A DNA stretch of 64,000 bases from Triangularia verruculosa (Eukaryota; Ascomycota; Sordariomycetes; Sordariales; Podosporaceae), in contig MU863953.1 of the NCBI GenBank assembly GCA_033296885.1, positions 62,001-126,000 of the forward strand. Reading direction: 5' to 3'. Made by a program: the position numbers and the translations under genes. Within the stretch, counting starts at the first letter, position 1; every line of letters starts with the position of its first letter. The notes under the pieces are model-generated. The model was not told where the DNA came from, did not search any database, and saw only the letters and a program-made list of their open reading frames with translations. Shown here in pieces: positions 1 through 11,769 of this stretch.

Positions 1-1365
1 GAGCACTTGATTAAATATTTGTGGGCAGGCGGGGGACTTTGCTGGTCAGGGCTTCAAATCAGTTAGGAAGGCAGGACGCTCCTTCCATTTTTCTTACGAC
101 GACAACGTTGGAGATGCCACACTGTGCTCTCTGATCTTCCGGGGGCTTCCCCAATGCTTGAATGCGTGTGATTGGTCCTTGCTCTGATTTGCTGAGGTTT
201 TTCGCCCAAGGCCCGCCTGCCTCGCAGGATCAGTAGCCAGTACTGGCCAGTTGATCTTTGATTCTCAAATTGATCCTGCGCTAAATCAGGAGCAACTATC
301 ATGATTAGATTCTCTTATTAAAGGTCAGGCGGATCAAGGAAAATCATAGTAACTGATTGAGTTGGCATCAACCTAGGGGGTGACGCAACAATGTAAACAT
401 CAAGCCACATGTGACTGGACAATGCCAGCAATTCTCGATTCAATAAGGCCATTGTATATCTACCAGCTAAGCCCGAAAAGGCCTGTGCAATTCTTTTTCA
501 TTTGATCTAATTCTTTGACGACAACAAGGCGACATCAAGGCACGAGGTTGTTGTCCACTGATGCATGTGCGGATCACAGTTGTGATTTGAGTTTGCTCTG
601 ATTCCATTGGCAGCTTGACCATCAAGGCACAAAATCCGAATCCCCATTTTCCTTCCCACCAAATCACAATCACACTCTCCGCTGCTTGTGCTGTTGATTT
701 CACACTGTGGCGACTGGCCATCCGTGTTCATCCTCACCCAGTGCTGACCCACAGTGCCTTTTTGTTTATTCTGAGCGCTTGCAATTGAAGGAAAGATCCC
801 GCTTCTGATGCTTACCCCACGATTTCTCAGCCGGCAGGCAAAGGCGACGAGGCCTTGCTACCGCCTTGCGCCGTAGGGAAGTGTATTCAAGATACTGAAG
901 AGGGAGTCTGCTGTCAGTAGATTGCCTCCCACCTACCTTACCTATCCCTGCTGTAGATGCCAGGGCAAGCAAAAGTCCACACCTTGTCCTTAACCTACTA
1001 TATGTAGGTCCATGGGAAAAGTCTGAAGGCATTGCAACATGTCCAAAAATAGACTGCTGATATGCATGACACCTCGGACTCAAGCCACCGGTTTGTTCGA
1101 CGACAGAGTCGGATTTATGGTTACAAAACGTATATTGGATCCAATTTACTGCCATTTATCCAGCACTCGTTGGTGGCGGATTGCAACCACGGCTCCCAGT
1201 CACCCGGTTCTATTTCCGCCGCTAGATCTTTGACTTCCATGTTAGCGCATATGGCCATCAGGGATCGAGGGCAACTCAAAAAGAGCGAAGCTCCCATCCC
1301 AGCATGGTGTCAGCTAGCATCTTCATACCATAGCCCCTCTCCCGATCACACGCCCTCCAGCAACA
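1..1365. other. Gene-free left edge
   Basis: No convincing gene is seen. Open frames here are short and overlap on both strands with unremarkable composition. A cluster of ACCTA-type motifs lies near 931-947. The last part presumably contains the promoter of the secreted-protein gene that starts at 1366. Confidence 0.5.
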
Positions 1366-1956
1366 ATGAAGCTCTTTCCATCACTCACCCTCCCTCTCTT
1401 AGCCAGTTCCCAATCTTTGGGAGAGGGCACAACATTCACCATGAGCGCCGCCGGCCGCGGCTGCCTCGACAAATCCTCCGTATCAGCCAGCATGTCACGC
1501 GACGGTCAACGCATGACAGTCACCCTGCACGAACTCAACGCCTACACCGGCCCCGGTTACGCAGTTTCTGACAAAACACAAAACTGCGGTCTCCATCTTG
1601 TTTTCCAGCCTCCAAACAACAACACGCAGTTCGCGCTTGTGGAAAACACCTACCATGGCTATACACGCTTGGAACCAAATATTACCCTCGCCTTGTATTC
1701 CACGTTTTACCCCTCCTACGACGCGAGTGCTTCCACTACCACCTCCATTTCGATTGAGGGATCGGGTGCGGGACAAGTGTTCACCAGGAGTGTGGTGGTT
1801 CCGGAGAGTCAGTATAAGTGGTCGAGGTGTGGTGGGCCCCAGGGCATATGGAATTTGAATGAGCGGGCTTCGTTGACGAGTAGGGTGAGGGATGCGGAAG
1901 GGAGGTATGGTGCGGAGGAGGGCGGGCCGCTGACGAGACAAGTGCGGTTTATGTAA
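1366..1956 (+). CDS. Secreted DUF4360-like protein
   Basis: A 196-residue single-exon protein. It begins with a hydrophobic leader (MKLFPSLTLPLLASS) that looks like a signal peptide, so it is probably secreted. The body is rich in Ser/Thr/Asn and alternating hydrophobic residues, as in beta-sandwich proteins. Three well-spaced Cys fall in the contexts GCL, NCG and RCG, and the C-terminal stretch YKWSRCGG followed by WNLNERASL is the kind of ending seen in fungal DUF4360 proteins. The length also fits that family. DUF4360 proteins are abundant in ascomycete secretomes but have no established biochemical role, so none is given. The family call rests on motif memory; the coding call is firmer, because the other frames lack such an organised protein. 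Confidence 0.7.
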   Translation: MKLFPSLTLPLLASSQSLGEGTTFTMSAAGRGCLDKSSVSASMSRDGQRMTVTLHELNAYTGPGYAVSDKTQNCGLHLVFQPPNNNTQFALVENTYHGYTRLEPNITLALYSTFYPSYDASASTTTSISIEGSGAGQVFTRSVVVPESQYKWSRCGGPQGIWNLNERASLTSRVRDAEGRYGAEEGGPLTRQVRFM

Positions 1957-2304
1957 GTTTTGACGGCGGAAAAGAATAAAAGACTGGCGCTGACGTGAAA
2001 GCAGTTACCGTGAATGCAGCTAAAGGGACTGGCGGTGAATGATGGCTTTCTTTGTAGGTGTTCACAAAAGAAGTCTTATTGAATGGATTTCATTATTGGG
2101 CTTTTGCAAAGCGGGAAGGGGGAGTGAAGTGGTGCCAATGACAACTGATCATATTTCCGGTGGTCTAAAAGCTTAGACGATATTCTGACAGCTAGGTACT
2201 TACCATTCCTTAATCCCAGCAAAGTAACGTCAAGAACTGTCCCCAGGTGTTAATGACCCTTGTTGGATACTTCAAGACACTGGAGAATGGCACCATTTCG
2301 CTTC
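1957..2304. other. Intergenic, convergent 3' ends
   Basis: This spacer lies between the 3' ends of two converging genes. Nothing beyond presumed untranslated sequence is recognised. Confidence 0.5.
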
Positions 2305-3411
2305 TCACTCCTCCTCGGGCTTCTCCTCGGGCTCTTCCGTAGCCTTCTCCTCGGGCTCTTCTTTAGCCTTCTCCTCAGGGTTCCCCTCAGGGTCATCCTC
2401 AGGCTCTCCCTCAGGTTCTTCATCAGGCCCCTCTTCGTGTTCGTTCTCTTGTTCGTCCTCCTGTTCCTCTTGGTGTGCATCCTCGTGCTCGTGCTCGTGC
2501 TTGTCCTCGTGCTCATCCTCATGCTCATCTTCATGCTCATTCTCATGCTCATCCTCGTGTTCCTCCTCCCGGTCGTCCGCGTCCTCAAGCTTCGAGCCAT
2601 CTTTCCCACAAGAAGATTCCACCGATCTGGGCATTTTGTCGGGTGAGTGCGCCTGCACCCACTCAGACCATCTCACCGTTTTCTTCTTCTTCCTCACTCG
2701 TGGACTCGGGTGACACTCATTGACAGCTTCATCGGTGCCCTCAACCTCCTCGCGGTCAGCCGAGCGCTTGCGCTTGAGAATGCTGGCGCCCTTCTTCTTC
2801 CGCTTGAAAATCTTGATGAACTCGCAGTCAAGCTCACTGTCGGTGTCCGAATCGTAGAAGATGCCGTACTTGGCTGGCGCATCCGCTCGGGTTGGCAAGG
2901 GTTCGTGTCCAACGCGTCCACCGTCTTTCCAGACTTGGACGCGACGGCGGGCAAGGGCCTGTTGTTGGCGGCATTGTCTGCGGAACTTCTTGAGCTTGGC
3001 GGGATGAATCTCATTGCCCTTTTGACACTCGTAGTACTTCTTGAGTGGGAACTCTGGTTGATCTTCGAAGAAACGGAATGTGTCGATGAAATGCTCGTTG
3101 TCGAATGTGTGATCGTTGTAGCGGATCCGAGTGGTATTGGCGGGGAGCGGATCAATGGGGGTAACGATGTCGTCTTCATCGGAGTCGTTGTGGTAAGACG
3201 ATTCTGTGGGACACTCTGGCGAGCCATCATCTGGGACAGTGATCTCGGGCTGGAATTATAGGGAGCATGTCAGACAAATTCCTAGTCCAGGCCATCATGA
3301 CAAGAGTATTAAACTTACACTGACCAGGTCTATGATCCCCTGGGCATCCAAAGTCTGATTTTCAGCCTTGGGATCCATGATTTCAGCCGTTCGAAGACTC
3401 CTATCGGCCAT
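2305..3411 (-). CDS. Hypothetical protein, acidic His/Glu-rich tail
   Basis: Two exons, 3319-3411 and 2305-3249, joined across a 69-nt intron (donor GTAAGT, acceptor CAG), give 345 residues. The first 31 residues (MADRSLRTAEIMDPK...) come from the short exon and join in frame with PEITVPDD. The middle part has an ordered block around FRFFEDQPEFPLKKYYECQ and basic stretches (KIFKRKKK, RVRKKKKTVRW) that could act as nuclear localisation signals. The last ~110 residues are strongly acidic and repetitive: first a His-Glu/Asp alternation (EHEDEHE units), then EEPEEK-type units. No catalytic motif or known domain is recognised. A nuclear or chromatin-associated role would be a guess from composition only. 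It is divergent from the large proline-rich gene at 4149. Confidence 0.7.
2420..2580. repeat. Short CTC/CAT-rich repeat inside CDS
   Basis: Imperfect 6-12 nt units built on CTCATC/CTCGTG, read on the minus strand as GAxGAx codons. They encode the alternating His/Glu/Asp tail of the gene at 2305-3411. The opposite strand yields spurious Arg/Ser/Leu-rich ORFs. Confidence 0.8.
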
Positions 3412-4148
3412 GTAGTGGTTGTTGGTGACTGTGCTAGATGAGGTTCTCGTAAAAAGAAAACAAAAGGCTTTAGACTTCTACGAAGATTTGCATATGTCAG
3501 CGGAAGCAACCCGGCAGAGTTTCAAGCGAGTGCACCAAGAACACTTTTACTTGCAGAATGGGTGCAACAATGTTATGGCCCCCTTCTCGGAGCACTGCTC
3601 TTCTTTTGTGGGCTGCACGCGACACATTCACTGCTGTGAAATGCAGAGCAGCTCATGACAGCGCATACATTACCTGCATTGAATATAGGTACCTTACCTA
3701 CCAACACGGTACATAGCACCGTCGCTTGGGCTCTCGGTTTACGGTCTAGGAAAGGGCTCTTTCAAAAGTTTGTCAACATAATATAGGTCCATTCCTGTGC
3801 TGAGCCATGACACAACAAGCGAGCATATTGGCCTGGTGGTACGGACAACAATAGCATTGAAAAATATAAACAGTTGGCACGGAGAACCGCGGCTTGCAAC
3901 AATGTTCTTTGTCTTCGGCCGACTGGATTGACCAACCAACATTCTTCCCACCAAAACCAACGCGGGTTCCAAGTCCGGTCACAGCAAAGCTCTTTCTTTG
4001 TCTCGATCCACATGTCAACACCAACATCCTGTGTTTGTACTTTAGCTCCGGAAAAATGTGTCTTCAAATTGCTCCATCATCCTTTCAAGGGCTTCACTCT
4101 GCTGCCGACAGAACATCATCATTGCTATACTGATATTCACATCTCACA
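3412..4148. other. Divergent promoter region
   Basis: A 737-nt spacer between two divergently transcribed genes. Short frames are present, but none has coding character. TACC/GGTA-type clusters occur near 3689-3705. Confidence 0.5.
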
Positions 4149-7100
4149 ATGGAGAGGCTGGCCCACGCCTACAGCCAAAGGCGCCCTGGAGATATCCATG
4201 GGAATCGCCGCCAAGATCGACACAAACTTGCGGCGCCGAACAGATGGGGCCTGACCCCTGGTGAGGTTACGAAATCTGATTGGGGCTGGACACGGTGGCG
4301 ATGGCTTCCTCGACCTCAAACCGAAACACCGTATTCCGCCAAACATCAACTTCGCATCTCCAAGACGGGATCTGGGGTCCACGCAAGCTTTCGCCCTTGG
4401 AAGACATCAACTAATCCCTACATGAGAATGCTGTCAGGTGCAAGAGATATTGAGGATGGTGCGATCCATGCGCAGAGAGCAGGGTATTTGAGCGGTGCCG
4501 AGACATACTTTGTGCCGGGATGGGCAAGAAACTTGGCGACGGAGGTTGACAAGATGGAAACCAAACTGGATCATGTGATGACGCGAATGAATAAAAATAA
4601 CAAGGGATGGGTCGACGGTAGACAGACGTCTGAAGGGTTCCTCAACAAATGGTTGAAGACGGCGCGACAAGTGCCAATACCTGAACCTGGGACCACGTTG
4701 GTCAGCGGCAGAAGGCAAGGCGGCCCAAGAACAGTGGCACCGACAGCACGAAACCAAGGACGCGAACCTAGGACACCCCCTCGTCAGACAGCGATAGACC
4801 TATCAGACTATGAAGATGAGAGTGCCACGCCGAGAACCGAACCACCAACGCATCTGGTGCTACAGGCAATGAGACAGGAGCTCGCAGCCATGAGAACAAC
4901 TTATGACGAACTTTCTGCCCAAGTGCTAGCCAAAAAGCGCACAGCTCGCGAGCCATCTGATGAAGCAGATTCTGAATCTTCATCAGACGCGCCAGGCCGA
5001 CCAAAAGAAGTGGATGCGGACAAGAGTCGACCAACGGTGCAGCCTGTGACGCAGTACTACCGCGACACAATCGAGCGGCTACAGTCGGAGAAAAAGCTCT
5101 GCGCAATAAGAGATAAGCGGCAGCAACGAATTATTGACCGCTTACTCGACCGACTAGATGACCGCCGCTCTCCCAACACCTCAGCATATTCCCCCCGGGT
5201 TAACAAAGCCAGACAGCCGAACACAGGCGCCCCTGGCACGCAAACCGCCGCTGATAAATCGGTGGAGCAGAAGCTGCAAAGGGTTCGAGAACTGATAGGT
5301 ATGTCCCAAGTCCCAAATCTGACCGTTATTACCACAAGGTAGCCAAGATACTCAAGATCCTAACACAACCGCAATAGACGAAGTAAACAGAGATCACGAG
5401 GCGTCCATAGCAAGCGCAACTCATATCGGCGATATCACCATAGGCAAGAATTATACCCACTCGACCACGCAAACTGTCAACACCGGCACAAATGCACGTG
5501 GACAACCCCAAGGCAGAAACGCTGCATCGCCAACCGGTCCCGCCGAAAGCGTCATTGTGACAGCCAAACAGCAAATCCACCAGGCCTTCCGCTCACTCCG
5601 GCTCAAGACCTATCAGTTCAGCCAGAGCGGCGCCTTCCAGCTCAACGGCCCCATGTCGTTTGTGACAGACATGCAGAAGACTTCGGGCCAGAAGCCATTC
5701 TGTAAGCCCGAGCTCTGGGAGAAGCTCACAAGTGAGCAAAGGGGACATCGGATCTGCGAGATCATCTTTGTTTGGCTGTGGAGGCAGATACTGCGGCCGG
5801 GGGTGGAAAGCTTTGGGGTGAAGGCGGTGTATGACCCGGCGCGTCCGGAGAAGGGGTTCAGGAAATTGGAAATAGAGATGGGGCTGGCTGGCGGTGAGTT
5901 CCATTCTTTCTATGATCTTTGTCACCCAGGTATTGCTTTTGTTATTTGAAAGAGTGCTGACAAGGAGGTTTATGATTACCACAGTGAACGCGCCACGGTT
6001 GACCCCCCAGCAAATCCAGTCACAGAAGGAAAATGCGACTCCTCTTCAGATGCTCTCTCGAGCCATCGCCCCCGTCGGTGAGAGGATCTTCCGGACTCTG
6101 AGCCCGGTCATTCAGTTTGAGTTTTCTCGCAACGAACAGATTGTCCGGCAGCAGATTTGGGATATATGCCAGGATGCTGCGCTCCTCAAGATGATGTTCC
6201 GCCAGGTGCCAGAAAAGAAGATGAAGGTCGAGGTTCCGGGGGCGCATGGGGATCAAGCTGCCGGCAACAAGTGGGGTGAGCAGGGCTTTGACGATTTGAC
6301 GAACGCTCTTTCGTTCAGGGATTGGGTTCGTGCTATCGACTCTCAGAAAGTCCCGGCGAGGAGGCACATTCTCTGTGTACCGTTTGGGGCCCTGACATTG
6401 ATTGAAAATAAAAAGAAGGTGGTGTTGGAGAGGGCATGGGTAGTCTGGAACGATGCTTATGAGCATTCGGTCTTCTTTGCGCAGAAGCCCGGGGAGCAAG
6501 CAAAGACTGGCGAGAAAGAAGGAGTAACTGATCCAGGCACGGGCCAAGGTGGCCAAGAAGGCAGAGCGGGTGAGGGGGCGGCGGAAGGAAAGGATAAGGA
6601 AAGGCCTGGTGAGGAGAGAAGACCACCGCCTACCACTTTAACATCACACAAGAAACCGCTTGCCATTGATCTCGATGATTATGAAAATGAAGATTCATGG
6701 GGGCCATCGAGAAGACCGCCGCCTACCACTTCAACATCACACAAGAAACCGCCTGCCACCGCCATTGATCTCGATGATTATGAAGATGAAGATGAATGGC
6801 ACCCCTCATGGGAGTCATCGTCATCAGAAGACCGCCATCGCAGGAGGGATCCTACTCGGCAACCCAGTGTCCGGCCTCGGGAGGAACATACAACAAGACC
6901 TACAGCTGGGGAAGGCGAGCGCCAACCAGTACGGCCGCCATCCTGGACGCACCAGTATGACCCCGGAGTATCAGCACCTCAAACACAGCCAACCCGTCCC
7001 AGCATGACACAGCCAGACTTGGACGCTGCATATCGACTTCTGGGCAGCATGCCTCCACCACCGCCGCCGCCATCAGCACCACCACCACCACCGCCACCAT

Positions 7101-8674
7101 CATCACCACCACGACGGCAGCAGCCGTCGTCATTCACATTTTACCCACATGGCGCAACACAAGGGACTCTTACCGCTGACAGGACTTACATACAGCCACC
7201 ACCCCCTGGACAGCCCATGTACGATCCCTACAGGAGTTACTCACAACCACCACCACCCCCTGGACCGAACACATACGATCCGAACAGAACTTACACTCAA
7301 CCACCACCCCCTGGAACAAACATATACGACTCCCGGACCGGAAATTACGCACAACCACCACCCCCTGGATCGAACATATACGACCCCCGGACCGGGAATT
7401 ACCCACAAACGCATCCTGCCCAACCTCACCTCCAGCCTCAACCATATGGGCCACAGCCCCCACCGCCGCAGACACCCACACATGCCATTCCATATAACAA
7501 CCAGCAGCCTACACACCATCCCACGTATGCTAACCCCAATCAGCCATCAACTCACAGCCAATTCCAACCCTACCAACCGTCCCCAGCACCACAACCTCCA
7601 ACACATGGCATACCCGGCATAAGCGGTGGAAGCCACTATGGCAATTACCCAGCGACGGCCCACCAACCTCAGGATAATCGTCAACCACCCTTCGCACCAC
7701 CGCCATCATCTCCATCAAAGGCGCCTTACAATCCCAACACAGCTTATGAGAGCCTGCCCGGTGGCCACCCAGCAGAGACGTACACACCTCGAGATCGCCC
7801 TCCACCGCCATCGTTCCCACCAAAAGAGTCTTACAATCCTAAAATAGCTTATGAGAACGTACCCGGTGGCCACCCAACAACGACGTACACATCTCAAGAT
7901 CGCCCTCAAGATCGCCCTCCACCACCACCATCCCCACCAAAAGGACATTACAATCCTAACACAGCTTATGAGGACCTACCTGGTAGTCACACAGCAACGA
8001 CGTACACACCTCAAGACCGACCTCCAGACCGACCTCAAGACCGACCTCAAGATCGACCTCAAGATCGCCCTCCACCACCGCCATCCCCACCAAAAAAACC
8101 CTCCAACCCCGCCACAGCCTACGACAACCTACCCACAGGCGACAGGCCCCCAGCACCAAGCCACCAACCACCAGACCGCCCTCCACCACCACCACCACCA
8201 TCCCCATGGAAAAGACCTTGGGTTCCTAAAAAAGGTTCCGAGGACCTACCCACAGGCAGCCACCCAGCACCAACAACCCATACACCTAAAGATCGCCCTC
8301 CCCCACCACCATCCCCATCAAAAAAACCCATCTACAGCCCTACCACAGCCTACAAAAACCTAGCCCCAGATCGCCCCCACCCACCACCACCATCATTATT
8401 CCCCCAAAAACCAATCTACAACCCCGACATCCTAGTCGGCACCCCTCGACCACCCACAGACACAGAAGAACCCCCCATGAGGAGGCCGAAAAGGAAGAAG
8501 GGAAGGGGAAGAACAAGGAAGGAAAGCGATCCCGATTGGGTCCCGCTTCCGGGGGAGGATGACGACGACGAGGACGACTACGACGACTACGACGACTACG
8601 AGGAGGAGGGCTCGGAGAGGGATGAACCGGGGAGGAAAAAGAAGAGAACACCTGACCGTAAGGAGGGGATGTGA
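4149..8674 (+). CDS. Large proline-rich repeat protein, unknown function
   Basis: Three exons, 4149-5298, 5378-5893 and 5985-8674, joined by GT-AG introns with consistent phase, give about 1451 residues. The N-terminal third is mixed charged sequence with a helical stretch around YYRDTIERLQSEKK. Exon 2 encodes a compact hydrophobic segment (LWEKLTSEQRGHRICEIIFV) that may be a folded domain and continues into the start of exon 3 (residues ~555-760). An acidic motif built on IDLxDYE occurs three times. From nt ~7050 the protein is low-complexity: polyproline, then PPPPGxNxYDxRTGNY units, then ~40-residue units with DRPPPPPSPPK and YNPxTAYExLPGGHP. The C-terminus is basic-acidic-basic with a likely nuclear signal (RRPKRKKGRGR). 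The start is uncertain: another frame around 4180-4255 also looks coding, so an upstream intron may be missed. No family is recognised. Confidence 0.65.
7187..7410 (+). repeat. In-frame tandem repeat, PPPPG-YDP-Y units
   Basis: About four direct units of 54-63 nt inside the proline-rich gene, each encoding a CCACCACCCCCTGGA-like core followed by Asn/Tyr/Asp codons. It is coding and in frame throughout. Confidence 0.8.
7715..8440 (+). repeat. In-frame tandem repeat, DRPPPPP-AYE-LPGGHP units
   Basis: Five to six imperfect units of roughly 115-135 nt inside the proline-rich gene. Each carries a GATCGCCCTCCACC-type proline block, a YNP-TAYE block and a GGHPAxTYTP block. The copy near 8010-8065 also has an internal expansion of a short DRPQ unit. 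Confidence 0.8.
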
Positions 8675-8947
8675 TTGAGTTGTTGTGAGCCTATTCACTT
8701 TTGATAGGGGTTGTTGTTGTTGTTACGTATTTACAGCGACAAGGGCACATTAGCAAACACCTAGCATTCATTTGTCTTTTTTCCCTAAAAAAAAAAAACA
8801 AGATAAAACTCGGGGTATATATAGCTCAAAACTAAAAAGCCACAAACAAAAACCAGACGAGAAAATGCTACCACCAAAAAAAAAAAAAAAAAAAAGCTCA
8901 AACGCCATGCCCCCATTTTTATGTACCCCTTCCCCCCCAAAAAGAAA
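8675..8947. other. Convergent 3' spacer with A-tracts
   Basis: A short spacer between tail-to-tail genes. It holds A-tracts near 8787-8799 and 8876-8895 and presumed polyadenylation sequence for both genes. Confidence 0.4.
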
Positions 8948-11407
8948 TCACCCAAGATTAAACTCGCTGGCCGAGTTCATCGACAGCATCCTCATCTTAG
9001 CCTTCATCCTCCTCGCCGCATCCTCATCCACCTGCCCAAACTCGTCCTCATCAAACTTGCTCTTGCCACTGCCACCACTGCTTGCTTTGGCACCACCACC
9101 ACCACCACCAGCTGCACCCTTCTGCCCATTACCCGCCGGCGTAAACTTGTGTGTCCTCCTCGAAATTCCAGACCCAATCCCCCCCGGTGCCTCCCGCAGA
9201 CCAAACGCCTTGGCCATGTGTCCGAGATGCAGCTGCGTCATGTCAAAGTAGACTCTCTCCTCGCGGACGTGCGTGGCATACGCCCTGATGTGAGATCGGA
9301 ACGCCTGTCTACCTGCATCAAGCAACGGGTTGTCCTTCTTCACCTGCTGCTGCTGCTTGTGACTCTTGCCGCCCGTCTTGCTGAACTTGCTCTTGTGGTG
9401 GCCGCTCTTGGGACCTTCCTCGGCATCCTCAGAACCCGGGGCGGGTGCTAAAAGACGCTGTTCGAAATGCAGCTGCAGGGCCTCGGCGCGAGTGGTCCAC
9501 GTCTCCCGTTTGTTGCTTTCCGTGTCGGCGTCGTCTGTTTGCGAAGAGGCTGGAAGGTTGACATTCGTTGCCAAGCCCTTCTGCAAGACTGATTCGTAGA
9601 GTTGGGGTGTGATTGTTGAAGAGGAGGGCAGAATGGACGTGTAGCCTTCCTCTGAGCCTGGAAGCAGGAACAGGACTGCTTTACCGGAGCGACCAGCTCT
9701 GGCGGTACGACCGATGCGATGGACATGGTCAGGCGCCGCGAAGGCGGGATCGTACTCAATTACCAAATCAACAGCCGGCACGTCGAGACCGCGAGACGAG
9801 ATATCCGTGGTGATGAGAACAGCTGGATCCTTGCACTCTGAGAATGACTTCAAAGTAGCGCTGCGGACGGGTTGCGCCAGCGAGCCGTGAAGCCTGTGGA
9901 GCATCACCTTGGTGTTCGCTGGCGAAGTGATGTAGGCAGCCGGCGCCACGGTAGTCTCGATGTGGATATCAGCCTTCTTAGCCGGGGTCCCGTCCTCTTC
10001 TGATGGTGGTGGCGATGGAGGCTCGATGACTGCTGTATCTTTCAGAATCTCGTAGTGAAAGTCGACGGAATCGGCGCAAGAAATGAAGATGATGGCCTTC
10101 ATGACCGACCCCTTCCTCGCAAACGTGGCCTTGAGCAGTGCTATCAGTGTCACCAGCCTCAACTTGGCCGGCACGATGATAGACGACTGCTTCAGCTGTG
10201 CTGGAGCCGTGAAAGCCGACTCGGTGCTCCCACTGTTTTCCGCAGCATCCTTCTCCATGTCGGACTTGGAAGCAGTAATGTGCACCGCATCCTCCAAACT
10301 GATCTCGCCCAATTTCTGCACATTCATCTTCATCGTCGCTGAACACAAGACCGTCACTCTCCTCTTCGGTAGCACCCCATCCAAGACCAATCCTTCAGAG
10401 TTTTTTGTCGCGAGTTTGTCCGCCCTGATCTTGCCCACAATCGTCTTGATATCATCCTCGAAGCCCATCTCCATCATCCTGTCACCCTCATCCAACACCA
10501 GCCACCTCACGGTTCCCACATCCAACACCTTTGTATTATCCAAGTGATCCGTCAGTCTACCCGGTGTCGCGACCAAGATATTGACGCCCTTCCTTATCCT
10601 CGCCTTTTCCGAATGCTTGCTCTCACCACCGATGACAGTCGTGCAGACCAACCATGGCGCGCACCGAAGGACCTTCTCCAACACCACCGCAATCTGCTTG
10701 CACAATTCTCTCGTCGGCGCCAGGATGATCGCAAACAGCCCCGAGTTTCTGTGTACCTTGGCATCCTTCTTGGGGGTGCCATCCTCGTTCGTACTGAGCT
10801 TCATGATGCGGTGCACGATCGGCAATAGATACGCCAACGTCTTTCCGGAACCAGTCTCCGCCTGCAAGAATGCATCGCTGTCGTCGTTGATGAGCTGAGA
10901 AATCGTGTTCTTCTGAATGGACGTCGGCGCTTTCATCTCGAGCTTGGTAGCCAGGTGCTGGGCTACTCGCCTCGACAGACCGAGAGTGTGAAAGTTCTCT
11001 GCCTCTTCGCCGAGGGGGGCATTGGAGGGTTTCGCAGGCTCGGCGGGTTCGGCAGGCTCTCCTTCGTCGAATTTTGTGACAACGTTGGGGATCGAAGTGA
11101 ACAAGCTCGACGAGACAAGGCCGGTCTTCATGGCGTGGGTGGGCACCCAGGGGATGTCATTTGTTCTGGGCAATTTTGCCGGTCTGTGATCGCCACCATC
11201 TTCGTTCGCTCGTGGCCTTTTCGCAGGTCGATGGGGATCGTAGGGCGCTCGCGGCTTTGCTGCTGGGTCGGGACCTCCTTGCGATGCGACTTTCGCAGAC
11301 TTGTTGGCCTTTACGCGGTCTCTCCAACGGCCTCCTTTGAACTTGACTTGGCTGACGAGAGGCGCATCGCCAATCTCAAAGTTGAGAAGCATTCCATCGT
11401 CGGCCAT
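8948..11407 (-). CDS. dbp7: ATP-dependent RNA helicase DBP7
   Basis: An intronless 819-residue DEAD-box-type helicase. Motifs in order: Q-motif region at ~143-168 (LGLSRRVAQHL...PTSIQ), Walker A AETGSGKT at 183-190, PTREL at 231-235, TPGR at 281-284, motif II DEGD at 306-309, SAT at 356-358, motif V TTDISSRGLD at ~533-542 and HRIGRTARAGR at 563-573. The N-terminus (MLLNFEIGD, VKFKGGRWRDR) and the DEGD form of motif II fit the nucleolar DBP7/DDX31 group, which works in assembly of 60S ribosomal subunits. The C-terminal tail has a Gly-rich stretch and a basic region (SKFSKTGGKSHKQQQQ) as expected for a nucleolar protein. The length is close to that of other fungal DBP7 proteins. The start at 11407 gives the conserved MADDGMLLNF opening. 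Confidence 0.92.
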   Translation of the reverse strand: MADDGMLLNFEIGDAPLVSQVKFKGGRWRDRVKANKSAKVASQGGPDPAAKPRAPYDPHRPAKRPRANEDGGDHRPAKLPRTNDIPWVPTHAMKTGLVSSSLFTSIPNVVTKFDEGEPAEPAEPAKPSNAPLGEEAENFHTLGLSRRVAQHLATKLEMKAPTSIQKNTISQLINDDSDAFLQAETGSGKTLAYLLPIVHRIMKLSTNEDGTPKKDAKVHRNSGLFAIILAPTRELCKQIAVVLEKVLRCAPWLVCTTVIGGESKHSEKARIRKGVNILVATPGRLTDHLDNTKVLDVGTVRWLVLDEGDRMMEMGFEDDIKTIVGKIRADKLATKNSEGLVLDGVLPKRRVTVLCSATMKMNVQKLGEISLEDAVHITASKSDMEKDAAENSGSTESAFTAPAQLKQSSIIVPAKLRLVTLIALLKATFARKGSVMKAIIFISCADSVDFHYEILKDTAVIEPPSPPPSEEDGTPAKKADIHIETTVAPAAYITSPANTKVMLHRLHGSLAQPVRSATLKSFSECKDPAVLITTDISSRGLDVPAVDLVIEYDPAFAAPDHVHRIGRTARAGRSGKAVLFLLPGSEEGYTSILPSSSTITPQLYESVLQKGLATNVNLPASSQTDDADTESNKRETWTTRAEALQLHFEQRLLAPAPGSEDAEEGPKSGHHKSKFSKTGGKSHKQQQQVKKDNPLLDAGRQAFRSHIRAYATHVREERVYFDMTQLHLGHMAKAFGLREAPGGIGSGISRRTHKFTPAGNGQKGAAGGGGGGAKASSGGSGKSKFDEDEFGQVDEDAARRMKAKMRMLSMNSASEFNLG

Positions 11408-11769
11408 CTTGTTGAATGGTGTTTTTTGGCGGTTTTACTCGCCTTGGTGAACCGGGAATGCTGTTGCTTTGGAGGTCGGCAGAAAAAAAGTTGGACCAGA
11501 GCAGGGACCCCGCGAGACAAGCATCGAAAATTGAGTGGGGCTGGCGCTAGCAGCCCCGGCGGTGGAGATGGAGAGTGCATCTTGACCGCCTGCCAAAATC
11601 GTACAGTGCACAGCACAACTGTGTTGACAGAGTTGTGTACACTTGGATAGACATACAAGCACATCATAAGCTATTGAGAACAGAAAGTGATACCCATTTA
11701 CAGTTATTAAGTTATCCATGTTAAAATACACTCGGTCATAAAATCATCATCATTGATGTTGCCACTAAA
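11408..11769. other. Intergenic
   Basis: The promoter side of dbp7 and the 3' side of the transporter gene. No other feature is recognised. Confidence 0.5.

Noticed and set aside
306..309. DEGD instead of DEAD in DBP7 motif II (residues 306-309) as a novelty
   Set aside because: DEGD is, to my knowledge, normal for the DBP7/DDX31 group, so it is described in the gene entry only.
9004..9204. Valine-rich minus ORF inside dbp7
   Set aside because: A frame-shifted reading of the Gly-rich repeat in the DBP7 tail.
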